DNA of 40,810 bases, taken from positions 1 to 40,810 of the forward strand of contig JANQFX010000040.1 in the NCBI GenBank assembly GCA_028277725.1, given 5' to 3'. The notes beneath the pieces are model-generated. The model was given only the letters and a program-made list of their open reading frames with translations, had not been told where the DNA came from and ran no database searches. Position numbers and translations under genes: made by a program. Source of the DNA: Thiohalocapsa sp. (GTDB lineage: Bacteria > Pseudomonadota > Gammaproteobacteria > Chromatiales > Chromatiaceae). Shown piece by piece: positions 40,651 through 40,810 of the stretch (its first letter is position 1; every line of letters begins with the position of its first letter).

Positions 40651-40684
40651 AGCCAGGTACTCTATCCAGCTGAGCTACGGGCGC
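40608..40684 (-). tRNA. tRNA-Arg (anticodon ACG)
   Basis: On the minus strand the sequence begins GCGCCCGTAGCTCAG and ends with CGGGCGC-G-CCA, giving a seven-base acceptor stem with an encoded CCA. The anticodon stem is CCTGG/CCAGG around the loop CTACGAA, with anticodon ACG, so it reads CGN arginine codons. The T arm is GGGAG-TTCGAAC-TCTCC. All arms pair well, so the tRNA is intact and presumably functional after integration of the element. Confidence 0.97.
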
Positions 40685-40713
40685 AAAGAAACGGCTTTCG
40701 TTGAGAGGGCGAA

Positions 40714-40742
40714 ATTATCCAGGTGTCCCAAGCTGTTGTCAA
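40714..40742 (-). promoter_or_regulatory. Sigma-70 promoter of tRNA-Arg
   Basis: On the minus strand TTGACA (40737-40742) and GATAAT (40714-40719) are separated by exactly 17 bases, ending 29 bases before the mature tRNA 5' end. A perfect -35 and a five-of-six -10 make this a strong housekeeping promoter, typical of tRNA genes. Confidence 0.85.
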
Positions 40743-40810
40743 TTCCCGGGTGCCGCGTCGACAAGCGGCGAGTCACCAGCCCGATACAGCTCTCTGCATG
40801 GCATAGACCA
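40743..40810. other. Chromosomal flank
   Basis: This short stretch beyond the tRNA promoter shows no gene. It should be host chromosome outside the element, because the tRNA is the integration site and its promoter must be provided by the host. Confidence 0.4.

Overview
The window is the right-hand part of a large integrative and conjugative element (ICE) or a close derivative, in a GC-rich bacterial chromosome. It ends against a tRNA-Arg(ACG) gene on the minus strand (40608-40684), next to a tyrosine integrase and its small helix-turn-helix partner. The tRNA sequence, its textbook sigma-70 promoter and the class of conjugation genes fit a gammaproteobacterium. Genus cannot be fixed from the sequence. 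The left end of the element, including a relaxase and partition genes, is not in the window.

Region 1 (1-766) holds a truncated gene at the left edge and a stretch without a convincing gene. Region 2 (767-19900) is a nearly complete type IV secretion (mating-pair formation) operon of the PFGI-1/ICEclc ('G' or GI) type, all on the plus strand and mostly with overlapping starts and stops. Its order is: PilL N-terminal protein, TIGR03759 family, lytic transglycosylase, TIGR03765, TraD coupling ATPase, TIGR03747, RAQPRD protein, TIGR03758, pilin-like TIGR03745, TIGR03750, TIGR03746, TIGR03749, TIGR03752 (VirB10/TraB-like), TIGR03751 lipoprotein, TIGR03744 (VirB4/TraC-like ATPase), TIGR03757, TIGR03756 (TraU-like), TIGR03755, a small membrane protein and TraG. 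A cassette with a four-helix membrane protein and a PIN-domain toxin-antitoxin pair (6324-7495) is inserted between TIGR03747 and RAQPRD.

Region 3 (20226-37429) is the notable cargo: a 17-kb defence-type operon. It runs: a small leader ORF broken by an in-frame TAA, DUF4007 protein, BrxC-like giant ATPase 1, a PAPS-reductase-family sulfur-transfer protein (BrxP/DndC-like), a second DUF4007-like protein, an unrecognised 161-residue protein, giant ATPase 2 (BrxC/PglY-like), PglZ, a short BrxL-type AAA protein, and a 908-residue protein with the DNA-phosphorothioation-associated methyltransferase domain. PAPS reductase, BrxC, PglZ and BrxL are the core of BREX type 4. The two ATPases, two DUF4007 proteins and the dnd-type methyltransferase make this an expanded locus that looks intermediate between BREX and phosphorothioation systems. 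It has no recognisable pglX, dndA, dndB, dndD or dndE in the window. A 99-bp MITE-like insertion separates brxL from the methyltransferase gene. The likely promoter region carries direct and inverted repeats that look like operators.

Region 4 (37426-38990) has a frameshifted remnant of a LigD-type 3'-phosphoesterase domain and two minus-strand genes (an MTH938-like protein and a DUF72 protein). Region 5 (39233-40684) holds the excisionase-like HTH protein, the integrase and the tRNA-Arg attachment site.

How the parts fit: the T4SS and integrase would move the element, the toxin-antitoxin pair would help maintain it, and the BREX-like operon would protect the host from phage. These are inferences from family membership. 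Family names are from recognition of the sequences, not from database searches.
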